Below, in pieces: positions 8,168 to 15,948 of a DNA stretch of 64,000 nucleotides. Under the pieces are notes generated by a model. The model was not told the DNA's origin and ran no database searches. It was given only the letters and a program-made list of their open reading frames with translations. A program made the translations under genes and the position numbers. Position 1 is the stretch's first letter, and each line of letters begins with the position of its first letter. Location: contig CP166133.1 in the NCBI GenBank assembly GCA_041228285.1, positions 2,141,380-2,205,379 of the forward strand, read 5' to 3'. Origin of the DNA: Neisseriaceae bacterium CLB008. GTDB lineage: Bacteria > Pseudomonadota > Gammaproteobacteria > Burkholderiales > Neisseriaceae.

Positions 8168-10831
8168 TTAATCTTCAGCCTCGTCTTTAGGTGCCGTCTC
8201 AGCGCTGTCAGAGGCGTCTGCGCTTGCTACGGCATCAACAGCCAAAACCTCACCATCGCCCTCTTCGTCCAGCTCGTCCTCTTCCGTCTCCGCCACCTTG
8301 GTCAAGCTTACCAAGTGTTCGTTTTCATCGAGGTTAATCAGCTTCACGCCCAGAGCCGCACGGCCGGTTTCGCGTACTTGATCCACCTTGGTACGAATCA
8401 GAACGCCGCCAGAAGTAATCAGCATCAAGTCGTCAGAGTCTTCCACTAAAGTCGCCGCTACGAGCTGACCGTTACGCTCACCGGTGTCGATCGCAATCAC
8501 CCCTTGGGTACCGCGATTGGCCTTACGGTAATCGTCAACCGGCGTGCGTTTGCCGTAGCCGTTTTCAGTTGCGGTTAAGACCTGCGCCCCACTTTCGTCG
8601 GCTGGATCGCTCACCAAAAGGCTGATGACGCGATTATCCGGATCGGTCAGATTCATGCCGCGCACGCCACGGGCAGTACGGCCCATAGGACGAACGTCGT
8701 TTTCATCAAAACGCACGGCCTTACCAGCGCTTGAGAACATCATCACGTCGTGCTGGCCGCTGGTCTTGGCCACGCCAATCAAGCTGTCGCCTTCATCCAA
8801 GGCCAAGGCAATGATGCCGGCGGTGCGTGGGCGCGAGAAGTCGTTCAGCGGGGTTTTCTTAACCGTACCTAAAGCCGTCGCCATGAACACATATTCGTGT
8901 TCGGTGAATTCTTTCACCGGCAAGATGGCGCTGATTTTTTCACCTTCTTGTAAATCCAACACGTTGTTGACCGGACGACCACGACTGTTACGGCCACCTT
9001 GAGGCAGCTTATACACCTTAATCCAATGGCACTTACCTAAAGAGGTAAAGCACAATAGATAGTCATGGGTATTGGCCACAAACAAGGTTTCGATAAAATC
9101 TTCTTCTTTGGTTGCCGCTGCCTGTTTACCACGGCCACCACGGCGCTGAGCCTGATAGTCATCGGTTGGCTGCGCTTTAATGTAGCCGGTGTGGGTCAAC
9201 GTCACGACCATTTCCTGCGGCGGAATCAGATCTTCGTCGGCAATGTCGCCGCCAAATGGGTTGATTTCCGAGCGACGCTCGTCGCCAAACTGGGTCTGAA
9301 CCGCCACCAGCTCATCGTTGATGATTTGGTTGACGCGTTCAGGTCGGGCCAGAATATCTAACAAATCCATGATGATGTCCATGATGTCTTTGTATTCAGC
9401 CACAATCTTGTCTTGCTCAAGGCCGGTTAGGCGCTGCAAACGTAAATCCAAGATCGCCTGCGCCTGAATTTCACTTAAGTGATAGCCATCTTCTTTCAGG
9501 CCATACTCTGGGCCCACGCTTTCTGGGCGAGCCATGGTTAAATCAACGCGGCTCAACATGTCTTCCACTAAGCCTGAGCGCCAAGCTTTGGCCAATAGAC
9601 CGGCTTTGGCTTCAGGTGGCGTGGCGCTAGATTTAATCAAGGCAATGATTTCATCCACGTTTGACAAGGCCACGGCCAAGCCTTCCAAGACGTGACCGCG
9701 GTCACGGGCTTTACGTAGTTCAAACAGGGTACGACGCGTCACCACTTCACGACGATGGCGCAAGAATTCATGCAGAATCTGCTTGAGGTTCAAGAGGCGA
9801 GGCTGACCGTCGACCAAGGCCACCATATTGATGCCGAAGCTGTCCTGTAGCTGGGTCATTTTGTACAGCTGGTTGAGCACTACTTCAGCGTTTTCACCGC
9901 GCTTAAGCTCGATGTAAATACGCATCCCGGATTTGTCGGATTCATCACGCAAATCTGCAATGCCTTCGATAAGCTTTTCTTTCACCAAGACGCTGATTTT
10001 CTCCAACAGCTTGGCCTTATTCACCTGGTAAGGAATTTCATCCACGATGATGGCTTCTTTTTCACCCCGGCCTACTGGCTCAATATGGGTTTTGGCGCGC
10101 ATCAATACACGACCACGGCCGGTGCGGTAGCCTTCGCGCACGCCGGACAAGCCATAAATGGTGGCGCCGGTTGGGAAGTCTGGTGCCGGAATGTGTTCGA
10201 TCAAATCGTCGACGCTCAGCTCAGGATCAGCCAATAGGGCCAAGCAAGCGTTGATGGTTTCTTTGATATTGTGTGGTGGAATGTTGGTGGCCATGCCCAC
10301 GGCAATGCCGGAGCTGCCGTTGACCAACAGGCCTGGCACTTTAGCCGGCAAAATCAACGGTTCGTATTCAGAGCCATCGTAGTTAGGACCAAAGTCTACG
10401 GTTTCTTTGTCGATGTCGGCCAATAGCTCATGCGCAATGCGCGACATTCTGATTTCGGTATAACGCATGGCAGCGGCGCTGTCGCCGTCGACAGAACCGA
10501 AGTTACCTTGTCCATCGACCAGCATATAGCGCATAGAGAAATCTTGGGCCATACGCACGATGGTGTCGTAGACGGCTGAATCACCGTGGGGATGGTATTT
10601 ACCGATCACGTCGCCGACGATACGGGCAGATTTTTTATACGCCCGATTCCAATCATTATTGAGTTTATGCATCGCAAAAAGCACGCGGCGGTGTACGGGT
10701 TTCAAACCATCACGTACATCAGGCAACGCACGCCCCACAATCACACTCATTGCATAGTCAAGGTAGGAGCGACGCATTTCCTCCTCTAGACTAATGGCAA
10801 TGGTTTCCTTGGCAAAAACTTGATCAGTCAT
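8168..10831 (-). CDS. gyrA: DNA gyrase subunit A
   Basis: Breakage-reunion subunit of DNA gyrase, which with GyrB introduces negative supercoils. The 887-residue protein has the catalytic tyrosine in RYTEIRM (about residue 124) and the quinolone-resistance-determining region with Ser85 and Asp89 in HGDSAVYD, the sensitive-type residues equivalent to E. coli Ser83 and Asp87. The GyrA box region QRRGGRGK and the C-terminal beta-pinwheel repeats follow, ending in a strongly acidic tail. The sequence resembles Neisseria GyrA closely in the [15 protein letters not shown] region, which supports a Neisseriales host. It is transcribed alone and ends in a strong terminator. Confidence 0.98.
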   Translation of the reverse strand: MTDQVFAKETIAISLEEEMRRSYLDYAMSVIVGRALPDVRDGLKPVHRRVLFAMHKLNNDWNRAYKKSARIVGDVIGKYHPHGDSAVYDTIVRMAQDFSMRYMLVDGQGNFGSVDGDSAAAMRYTEIRMSRIAHELLADIDKETVDFGPNYDGSEYEPLILPAKVPGLLVNGSSGIAVGMATNIPPHNIKETINACLALLADPELSVDDLIEHIPAPDFPTGATIYGLSGVREGYRTGRGRVLMRAKTHIEPVGRGEKEAIIVDEIPYQVNKAKLLEKISVLVKEKLIEGIADLRDESDKSGMRIYIELKRGENAEVVLNQLYKMTQLQDSFGINMVALVDGQPRLLNLKQILHEFLRHRREVVTRRTLFELRKARDRGHVLEGLAVALSNVDEIIALIKSSATPPEAKAGLLAKAWRSGLVEDMLSRVDLTMARPESVGPEYGLKEDGYHLSEIQAQAILDLRLQRLTGLEQDKIVAEYKDIMDIIMDLLDILARPERVNQIINDELVAVQTQFGDERRSEINPFGGDIADEDLIPPQEMVVTLTHTGYIKAQPTDDYQAQRRGGRGKQAAATKEEDFIETLFVANTHDYLLCFTSLGKCHWIKVYKLPQGGRNSRGRPVNNVLDLQEGEKISAILPVKEFTEHEYVFMATALGTVKKTPLNDFSRPRTAGIIALALDEGDSLIGVAKTSGQHDVMMFSSAGKAVRFDENDVRPMGRTARGVRGMNLTDPDNRVISLLVSDPADESGAQVLTATENGYGKRTPVDDYRKANRGTQGVIAIDTGERNGQLVAATLVEDSDDLMLITSGGVLIRTKVDQVRETGRAALGVKLINLDENEHLVSLTKVAETEEDELDEEGDGEVLAVDAVASADASDSAETAPKDEAED

Positions 10832-11065
10832 AGCATATTTTTCTTGATAAGATAGTGATAAATTATAGCATAAACAGGGTTACTTCACATCATGTACGCC
10901 GTTTATATCCACGATTTCTCGGGTTTAAGAAAGCCGTGTGGCGCTTGACGCAAATTTTGACTGAATTTTTAAGCTCGAAAAGGGTCACACTAAATATTCC
11001 GACGCTTAAAGCTGTATGATGAAATCATTACAGCCTCATTTTCAACGAACGAAAAGGAAACCAAT

Positions 11066-11554
11066 ATGAAAAAATTCATGATCCCCGTACTGGGTAGCCT
11101 GTTTATTTTAGGTGCGTGTTCACAGGAAAGTGCCGCTACCGACGAAGCCCCTAGCGAAGCTTTAACCCAAGCGGCGCCAGAAGCCACCACCGAGGCAGCA
11201 GTAGACACCGAACACAATGCCCAAACCTCACTAGACTGGGCCGGCACCTATGAAGGCACCTTGCCTTGCGCCGACTGTGAAGGCATCAAAACCAAATTAG
11301 TGTTAAACGATGACGGCAGCTATGAGCGCACCAGCGAATACTTGAAAGAAGTGAAGCCCGGTGAAGAAACCACCTTTACCGACAAAGGTCAGTTTACTTG
11401 GAATCAAGCGGGCAACATCGTGATTTTGGACGAAGCGGCAGACAAAACTCAATACTTTGTGGCTGAAAACCGTCTTGAAATGCGCGACCAAGAAGGCGAA
11501 GCCATTACGGGCGCGTTAGCAGAACACTACATCTTGCAAAAGGCAGCTGAGTAA
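11066..11554 (+). CDS. NlpE N-terminal-domain lipoprotein
   Basis: Probable outer-membrane or periplasmic lipoprotein with an NlpE-type domain; E. coli NlpE is linked to copper tolerance and Cpx envelope stress signalling. The 162-residue protein has a signal peptide ending in lipobox LGAC (lipidated Cys18), a low-complexity Ala/Thr/Glu linker to about residue 55, then WAGTYEGTLPCADCEGI with the CxxC pair Cys68/Cys71 typical of the family. It is shorter than E. coli NlpE and lacks the C-terminal OB domain. GAAAGGAAACC supplies the ribosome binding site. Its stop codon overlaps the start of the next lipoprotein gene (TAATG), so they are translationally coupled. Confidence 0.85.
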   Translation: MKKFMIPVLGSLFILGACSQESAATDEAPSEALTQAAPEATTEAAVDTEHNAQTSLDWAGTYEGTLPCADCEGIKTKLVLNDDGSYERTSEYLKEVKPGEETTFTDKGQFTWNQAGNIVILDEAADKTQYFVAENRLEMRDQEGEAITGALAEHYILQKAAE

Positions 11555-11901
11555 TGAGCGCTACGCCCTGGCGACTGGGGCTGCTGGGGCTGCTGGGCCT
11601 GTTTGTCTCATTAGGCCTGGCTGCATGCCAACCCCAAGGCCAGAATGAGGAAGGCGCCACGGAGCAGGAGGGTGATCAGATCACCCTCGCCTGCCAAGGC
11701 TTTGAAGACCAAGCCGCTTGCCAGCAGGTTGTCGAGAACTGCCTAGACAGCGGCGGCACGTTTGAATCCATCGCCCTAGTCAACAGTGCCGATCAATCCA
11801 TGTTCAACATCGTTTGCCGTGGTCCTGACGCCACCGCAGACCCGGTACCCATTCCTACGCCAGAGGCTGAAGCCAGCACCCCTGCTAATGCTCAGCCCTG
11901 A
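11554..11901 (+). CDS. Small cysteine-containing lipoprotein of unknown function
   Basis: A 115-residue predicted lipoprotein: a hydrophobic Leu/Gly-rich signal with lipobox LAAC (Cys25). The mature part has cysteines in LACQGF, ACQQVVENC and IVCRG, suggesting disulfide bonds, and ends in a Pro/Ala/Glu-rich tail. I do not recognise a named domain. Translation is coupled to the NlpE-like gene by a one-base overlap, so the two products probably act in the same envelope process. A strong terminator follows directly. Confidence 0.75.
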   Translation: MSATPWRLGLLGLLGLFVSLGLAACQPQGQNEEGATEQEGDQITLACQGFEDQAACQQVVENCLDSGGTFESIALVNSADQSMFNIVCRGPDATADPVPIPTPEAEASTPANAQP

Positions 11902-11904
11902 TGT

Positions 11905-11930
11905 AAAAACCAGCCCAGGCTGGTTTTTTT
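11905..11930 (+). terminator. Rho-independent terminator after the lipoprotein pair
   Basis: Stem AACCAGCC / GGCTGGTT with a two-base loop flanked by A and T runs. Confidence 0.9.
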
Positions 11931-12054
11931 ATGCCTATCCAAGATAGGTCACCACGCAAGAGTCGCCGTCTATCCCATTGAATTTAGAGAACCTACCCCA
12001 ACCTAGAGATCATATTGCCCAACTCATGATTCATTGTCATCCTAAGGAGCCTTA

Positions 12055-13149
12055 ATGAGCCTATTACTCTCTCCTCTGACCATCGGTCAGACCACTTTAG
12101 CCAACCGTGTATTCATGGCACCGCTGACGCGCTTACGCAGCATTGAGCCAGGTGATCTGCCTACCGACTTAATGGCCACTTATTACGCTCAACGCGCCAG
12201 CGCTGGCTTAATCATCACCGAAGCCACTCAAATTTCACCCCAGGCCAAAGGCTATGCCGGCGCACCAGGCCTACATTCGCCTGAGCAGCTGGCCGCTTGG
12301 CAAAAAATTGTCGACCAGGTACACGCGAAAAAAGGCCACATTGCGGTTCAGTTCTGGCACACCGGCCGAATTTCTCATTCTTCGCTACAGCCACAGCAGC
12401 AACCGCCCGTAGCCCCTTCTGCCATTGCAGCCAAAAGCCGCACCTCTTTACGCGACGAAAAAGGCTTGGCCACGCGCGTGGATTGCTCTGAGCCACAGGC
12501 ACTGACCCAAGAAGGCATTCAGCAAGTCATCGCCGATTTTGCCCACGCCAGCAGCATGGCCAAAGCCGCAGGCTTTGACTTTTTAGAGCTGCACGGCGCC
12601 CACGGCTATCTATTGCACCAATTCCTATCGCCCAGCGCCAATCAGCGCACCGACGCATACGGTGGCAGCATCGAAAACCGCAGCCGCCTTACCCTAGAAG
12701 TCGTCGATGCGGCCATTAAGGCCTGGGGCAAAGACCATATCGGTATTCGCCTGTCGCCCATGGGGCCCTTTAACGGTGTTGAAAACGGCGTCGATCAAGA
12801 AGAAGCGGCCCTGTATTTACTCAGTGAACTCAATCAGCGCCAAATTGCCTACGTTCATCTTTCCGAGCCAGATTGGGCGGGCGGTGAGCCTTATACCGAC
12901 GATTTTCGTCAAAAAGTACGCGCCACCTTCACCGGCCCCATCATTGCCGCCGGCGCCTACACCCAAGCCAAGGCCGAAGCCTTACTGAGCACCGGCCTTG
13001 CCGATGCCGTGGCCTTTGGTCGAGCCTACATCGCCAACCCTGACTTGGTTGAGCGCTTTGCCCACGATGCGCCGCTCAATCAGCCCGACCCAACCACGTT
13101 TTACGGTGGTGATGAAAAAGGCTATACCGACTACCCTTTCTTGCCCTAA
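12055..13149 (+). CDS. nemA: Old Yellow Enzyme family alkene reductase, NemA-like
   Basis: FMN-containing NAD(P)H-dependent reductase of activated alkenes (N-ethylmaleimide, enones) and often nitro compounds. The 364-residue single-domain TIM barrel starts with LLLSPLTIG and [13 protein letters not shown], has the active-site segment [16 protein letters not shown] followed by RTDAYGGS and NRSRL, and [13 protein letters not shown] near the C-terminus that binds FMN phosphate. Length matches NemA and xenobiotic reductases. CTAAGGAG lies upstream of the ATG. The physiological substrate is unknown. It stands alone and shares a bidirectional terminator with the convergent nuclease gene. Confidence 0.93.
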   Translation: MSLLLSPLTIGQTTLANRVFMAPLTRLRSIEPGDLPTDLMATYYAQRASAGLIITEATQISPQAKGYAGAPGLHSPEQLAAWQKIVDQVHAKKGHIAVQFWHTGRISHSSLQPQQQPPVAPSAIAAKSRTSLRDEKGLATRVDCSEPQALTQEGIQQVIADFAHASSMAKAAGFDFLELHGAHGYLLHQFLSPSANQRTDAYGGSIENRSRLTLEVVDAAIKAWGKDHIGIRLSPMGPFNGVENGVDQEEAALYLLSELNQRQIAYVHLSEPDWAGGEPYTDDFRQKVRATFTGPIIAAGAYTQAKAEALLSTGLADAVAFGRAYIANPDLVERFAHDAPLNQPDPTTFYGGDEKGYTDYPFLP

Positions 13150-13161
13150 ACCATGCACAGT

Positions 13162-13191
13162 AAAAAACCACGCTTCAAAGCGTGGTTTTTT
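13162..13191. terminator. Bidirectional terminator between nemA-like and nuclease genes
   Basis: Stem AAAAAACCACGCTT / AAGCGTGGTTTTTT with a two-base loop, giving U tracts on both strands. Confidence 0.9.
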
Positions 13192-13203
13192 GTTGATCCG
13201 GCT

Positions 13204-13896
13204 TTAGCCGCCTCGGCACAGCTGCTCACAAGGCACCCCATCACCGTCGCCATCTAAGCGCTTCACCCGACACACGTTTAAGAAATAACGCGCTTCTTCA
13301 CAGCTGTTCATCTCCTTACAGTATTGCTTGGTACCACAGGTAAAATTAGCCTGCTGTGCCCGCCCTTTGCTGGCACGTGAACGCGTGTGCTCACTGGGCA
13401 CCACTTGGGTGCGCGCATCCTGCAGGCGATAGCCCTTACGCCAATCCTGAGGATAAATAGGATTAGGCTCCGACCACAGCCCCACGCGCTTGGCTTCTGC
13501 CTGACGCTGAGCGGCCAAGTAGGCCGGATCTTTAGCGTATTCGACATAGGCCCAGGCCATGCCTTTTTGCACCAGCATCAGGTTCACGTTTTTATTCTGT
13601 ATGTACACAATCCCCAAAGTACGGCCATAGCGATCGGTACTGCCCCCTTTAATCACCACATCTTTACCAAACACAGCATCGGACAACACTTTTTTAGCCG
13701 CCGTCCCAAAGGGCTGCTTGTTTTCTGGGGCATCAATCTCACCCAGGCGCACCTTTACCTGCTTTTTGGCCACGGTTAAACAGGTTAAGGTATCGCCATC
13801 GGCAACCCCCACCACCCTACACGCCATGTCTTGAGCCTGAGCCGTGGCCATTAAACCCAATAGCCCCAACCACACTATTACTTTATTTAATTTCAC
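13204..13896 (-). CDS. Secreted staphylococcal-nuclease-like protein with Excalibur domain
   Basis: Predicted exported nuclease. The 230-residue protein has a signal peptide (about 1-21, ending AQAQ), an SNase-like OB-fold domain from about 25 to 145 with VADGDTL, VRLGEIDAPE and DRYGRTLG (calcium and phosphate contact residues Asp, Asp, Arg, Glu, Arg), then a linker and a C-terminal calcium-binding Excalibur motif, DGDGDGVPCEQLC, with several cysteines. This combination is known in secreted bacterial nucleases. Substrate (DNA and/or RNA) is inferred from the family. It is transcribed alone toward nemA. Confidence 0.9.
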   Translation of the reverse strand: MKLNKVIVWLGLLGLMATAQAQDMACRVVGVADGDTLTCLTVAKKQVKVRLGEIDAPENKQPFGTAAKKVLSDAVFGKDVVIKGGSTDRYGRTLGIVYIQNKNVNLMLVQKGMAWAYVEYAKDPAYLAAQRQAEAKRVGLWSEPNPIYPQDWRKGYRLQDARTQVVPSEHTRSRASKGRAQQANFTCGTKQYCKEMNSCEEARYFLNVCRVKRLDGDGDGVPCEQLCRGG

Positions 13897-14101
13897 TGAT
13901 CACAAATCCATACTTCGATGATGAGCCTTCATGCCCATCGGTTGACTAACAAAACGGCTTTACTGCCCGAATGCCTGATCAAGCCAGAGCCCCAGCCAAT
14001 CAAGCGTCAGGCATGGTAACAAGTGTGGCCCATTCAGCAAAGGCCTCGGATGGACATTCATGCCTAAACGGCTGATCACATGCACATTATGCAGCCAAAA
14101 T

Positions 14102-14130
14102 AAAAACAACCACAGCTCAGTGTGGTTGTT
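14102..14130 (-). terminator. Rho-independent terminator of the ydcH-like gene
   Basis: Stem CAACCACA / TGTGGTTG with a six-base loop; A-rich plus-strand flank (AAAATAAAAA) gives a U tract on the minus strand. The 63-codon reading frame over this region is not considered a gene. Confidence 0.8.
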
Positions 14131-14161
14131 GGCAATGGGGCTTACGCCCAATAATCGGGAA

Positions 14162-14380
14162 TCAGTTTTGGGTCACATCATGCGCTTGTAAAAATACGTA
14201 TAGCTGATCTTTCAAATTAAGCTTCTCTTTTTTCAGCCTCATGATCTGATCATGATCGGCGTGGGTTTTCTCCATGCGGGCAATTTCATGATCTAAGGCA
14301 TTATGTTTTTCAAAAAGAGATTGGAATCTGGGCTGAGTGCTTTTAAGTTGAGAAATTAAATCACGGTATTCTGGAAACAT
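14162..14380 (-). CDS. YdcH family (DUF465) small helical protein
   Basis: A 72-residue protein of the YdcH/DUF465 family. The sequence is almost wholly helical and charged (EYRDLISQLK, HNALDHEIARME, MRLKKEKLNLKDQL), suggesting a coiled-coil hairpin. Function in the family is not established. AGGAGC lies upstream of the ATG on the minus strand. The gene has its own terminator. A perfect FNR-type palindrome lies about 180 bp upstream, so oxygen-dependent regulation is possible but unproven. Confidence 0.85.
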   Translation of the reverse strand: MFPEYRDLISQLKSTQPRFQSLFEKHNALDHEIARMEKTHADHDQIMRLKKEKLNLKDQLYVFLQAHDVTQN

Positions 14381-14558
14381 GATGCAGCTCCTATTTAATA
14401 ATGGGTCATGACTGAAGGATCACGCTGGTCATTGCACAATATTCATAGACGGCCTTTCTGCGGTTCAACACGTTCTTTTTACAGATTTTTTAAGTCGTTT
14501 TCACACTAAAGGAAGTTTTAGTATGGTCTCTTAAAGCCGTCCCAGTCAACCCATCCCA

Positions 14559-14572
14559 TTGATTTAAATCAA
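14559..14572. promoter_or_regulatory. FNR/ANR-type binding site
   Basis: TTGATTTAAATCAA is a perfect TTGAT-N4-ATCAA palindrome. It lies in the 400-bp gap between the ydcH-like gene (start 14380) and the GNAT gene (end 14782). On the plus strand a TATAAT follows at 14584-14589 without an annotated gene; on the minus strand the site is upstream of the ydcH-like gene. The rest of the gap holds only the terminator near 14730. Confidence 0.5.
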
Positions 14573-14729
14573 AATAAAAACAATATAATAGGGAACCAAT
14601 TCGCACAACCAGACCCTACCTCGCCTCACGCCCCTTTATTCTGGTTGACGCATCTTGACCACAGTTTTTCCAGCCCAGCGCTCAACCATGGCTCTGATCC
14701 ACACCAGCCCAACAGATCCTAGCCCCAAC

Positions 14730-14758
14730 AAAAAACGCCAAAGTCTGCCTTTGGCGTT
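14730..14758 (-). terminator. Rho-independent terminator of the kdp/GNAT transcript
   Basis: Ten-base-pair stem AACGCCAAAG / CTTTGGCGTT with a five-base loop; plus-strand A run upstream gives the minus-strand U tract. Confidence 0.85.
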
Positions 14759-14781
14759 GGCTCAATAAGCCTGGGATCAGC

Positions 14782-15234
14782 TTATAGCATGTGTTTATAC
14801 TGAATGAATCCCGTTTTTTGGGCAATGCGGTCATACAATAGCTGGGCAGTGTGGTTGGTTTCTTCCGTCAGCCAATGCACTCGCGACCAGTTTTGGGCCT
14901 TACCCCATTGATAGGCGGCCTCAATGAGGGCACGACCCACGCCTTGACCACGTACAGATTCATCCACGTATAAATCCTGTAAATAGCCATAATTTTGCAC
15001 CGTCCAGCAGCTGCGATGCTCGATGAGATGAGTAAAGCCTACGATGCGCCCATCTGCTTCAGCCACCAATGCCCACATGGGCTCGGCCTCGTCCATAAAG
15101 CGCTGCCAGTTCACCTGAGCCTGCTCAGCGCCTAAATCGGCCCGATAAAATACTTGGTAGCCTTGCCACAATGGCAGCCAAGCCGCTTGATCAGCCTCGT
15201 TGGCCAACCGAATGTGAATGTGTCGTGTCGACAT
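14782..15234 (-). CDS. GNAT family N-acetyltransferase
   Basis: Predicted acetyl-CoA-dependent N-acetyltransferase of 150 residues. The acetyl-CoA-binding segment LYVDESVRGQGVGRALIEAA matches the V/I-x-x-x-x-RGxGxG/A motif of the GNAT fold, followed by VHWLTEETNHTAQLLYDRIA, typical of the C-terminal half. The substrate (small amine, amino acid or protein) is not identifiable. The start has AAGGAG about eight bases upstream. It lies 24 bp after kdpE on the same strand, so it probably reads through from the kdp operon, though no functional link to potassium transport is evident. Confidence 0.88.
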   Translation of the reverse strand: MSTRHIHIRLANEADQAAWLPLWQGYQVFYRADLGAEQAQVNWQRFMDEAEPMWALVAEADGRIVGFTHLIEHRSCWTVQNYGYLQDLYVDESVRGQGVGRALIEAAYQWGKAQNWSRVHWLTEETNHTAQLLYDRIAQKTGFIQYKHML

Positions 15235-15258
15235 CCTTTTCTCCTTAAGGGGGGTGCT

Positions 15259-15945
15259 TTAAATCGAGACAAAACGATAGCCAACGCCTGTTTCGGTGAT
15301 TAAATGTACCGGCATGGCAGGATTGGTTTCTAATTTTTGGCGCAAATGCCCCATGTAAATGCGTAAATAATGCGGCTGTTCCACATAGTTAGGGCCCCAC
15401 ACCGCGTTGAGCAAATGGCGCTGAGTACACACCTTGCCCTTATGGTTGACCAATTCAATCAATAAAGCGTATTCGGTTGGGGTTAGGTGAACGTTTTGGC
15501 CATTTTTTTGCACCACCCGATTCACCACGTCGATAGACAAATCGCCGCTGACTAAGGGCTGATGCAAACCTTGTGGCTGCATCCGCCGTGTCTGTACCCG
15601 TAGCCGTGCCAAAAATTCGGGAATGCCAAACGGCTTAGTCATGTAATCATCGGCGCCCGCATCTAAGGCCGCTACTTTTTCTGGCTCATCGTGGCGCGCC
15701 GTCAACACGATCAACGGTGCATGAGACCATTGCCTAAAAGCACTGATGAACTGTTTGCCATCGCCATCGCCCAAGCCCAAGTCCAAGATCACGCAATCTG
15801 GCTGGCGTGAAGCCGCTTCAATCAGCCCCCGCTTCACCCCATCGGCCTCAAACACGCGCCAGCCTTCTTCGCTTAAGGCCAAAGCCAAAAAACGGCGAAT
15901 GTGAGGATCGTCTTCAACGATTAAAATGGTTTTGTGTCCGTCCAT
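15259..15945 (-). CDS. kdpE: KDP operon response regulator KdpE
   Basis: OmpR-family transcriptional activator of kdpFABC, phosphorylated by KdpD. The 228-residue protein has a receiver domain (acidic pocket EDD at 11-13, phosphoacceptor Asp55 in VILDLGLGD, Lys in the MTKPF segment) and a C-terminal winged helix with LTPTEYALL and HLRQKLE segments. It begins three bases after kdpD, in the usual order kdpD-kdpE. Its likely target site is described upstream of kdpF. Confidence 0.96.
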   Translation of the reverse strand: MDGHKTILIVEDDPHIRRFLALALSEEGWRVFEADGVKRGLIEAASRQPDCVILDLGLGDGDGKQFISAFRQWSHAPLIVLTARHDEPEKVAALDAGADDYMTKPFGIPEFLARLRVQTRRMQPQGLHQPLVSGDLSIDVVNRVVQKNGQNVHLTPTEYALLIELVNHKGKVCTQRHLLNAVWGPNYVEQPHYLRIYMGHLRQKLETNPAMPVHLITETGVGYRFVSI

Positions 15946-15948
15946 GCT

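Noticed and set aside
8625-9361. Long plus-strand frames opposite gyrA
   Set aside because: Antisense shadows of a highly conserved gene.
13960-14151. 63-codon frame downstream of the ydcH-like gene
   Set aside because: It contains the terminator hairpin and shows no family resemblance.
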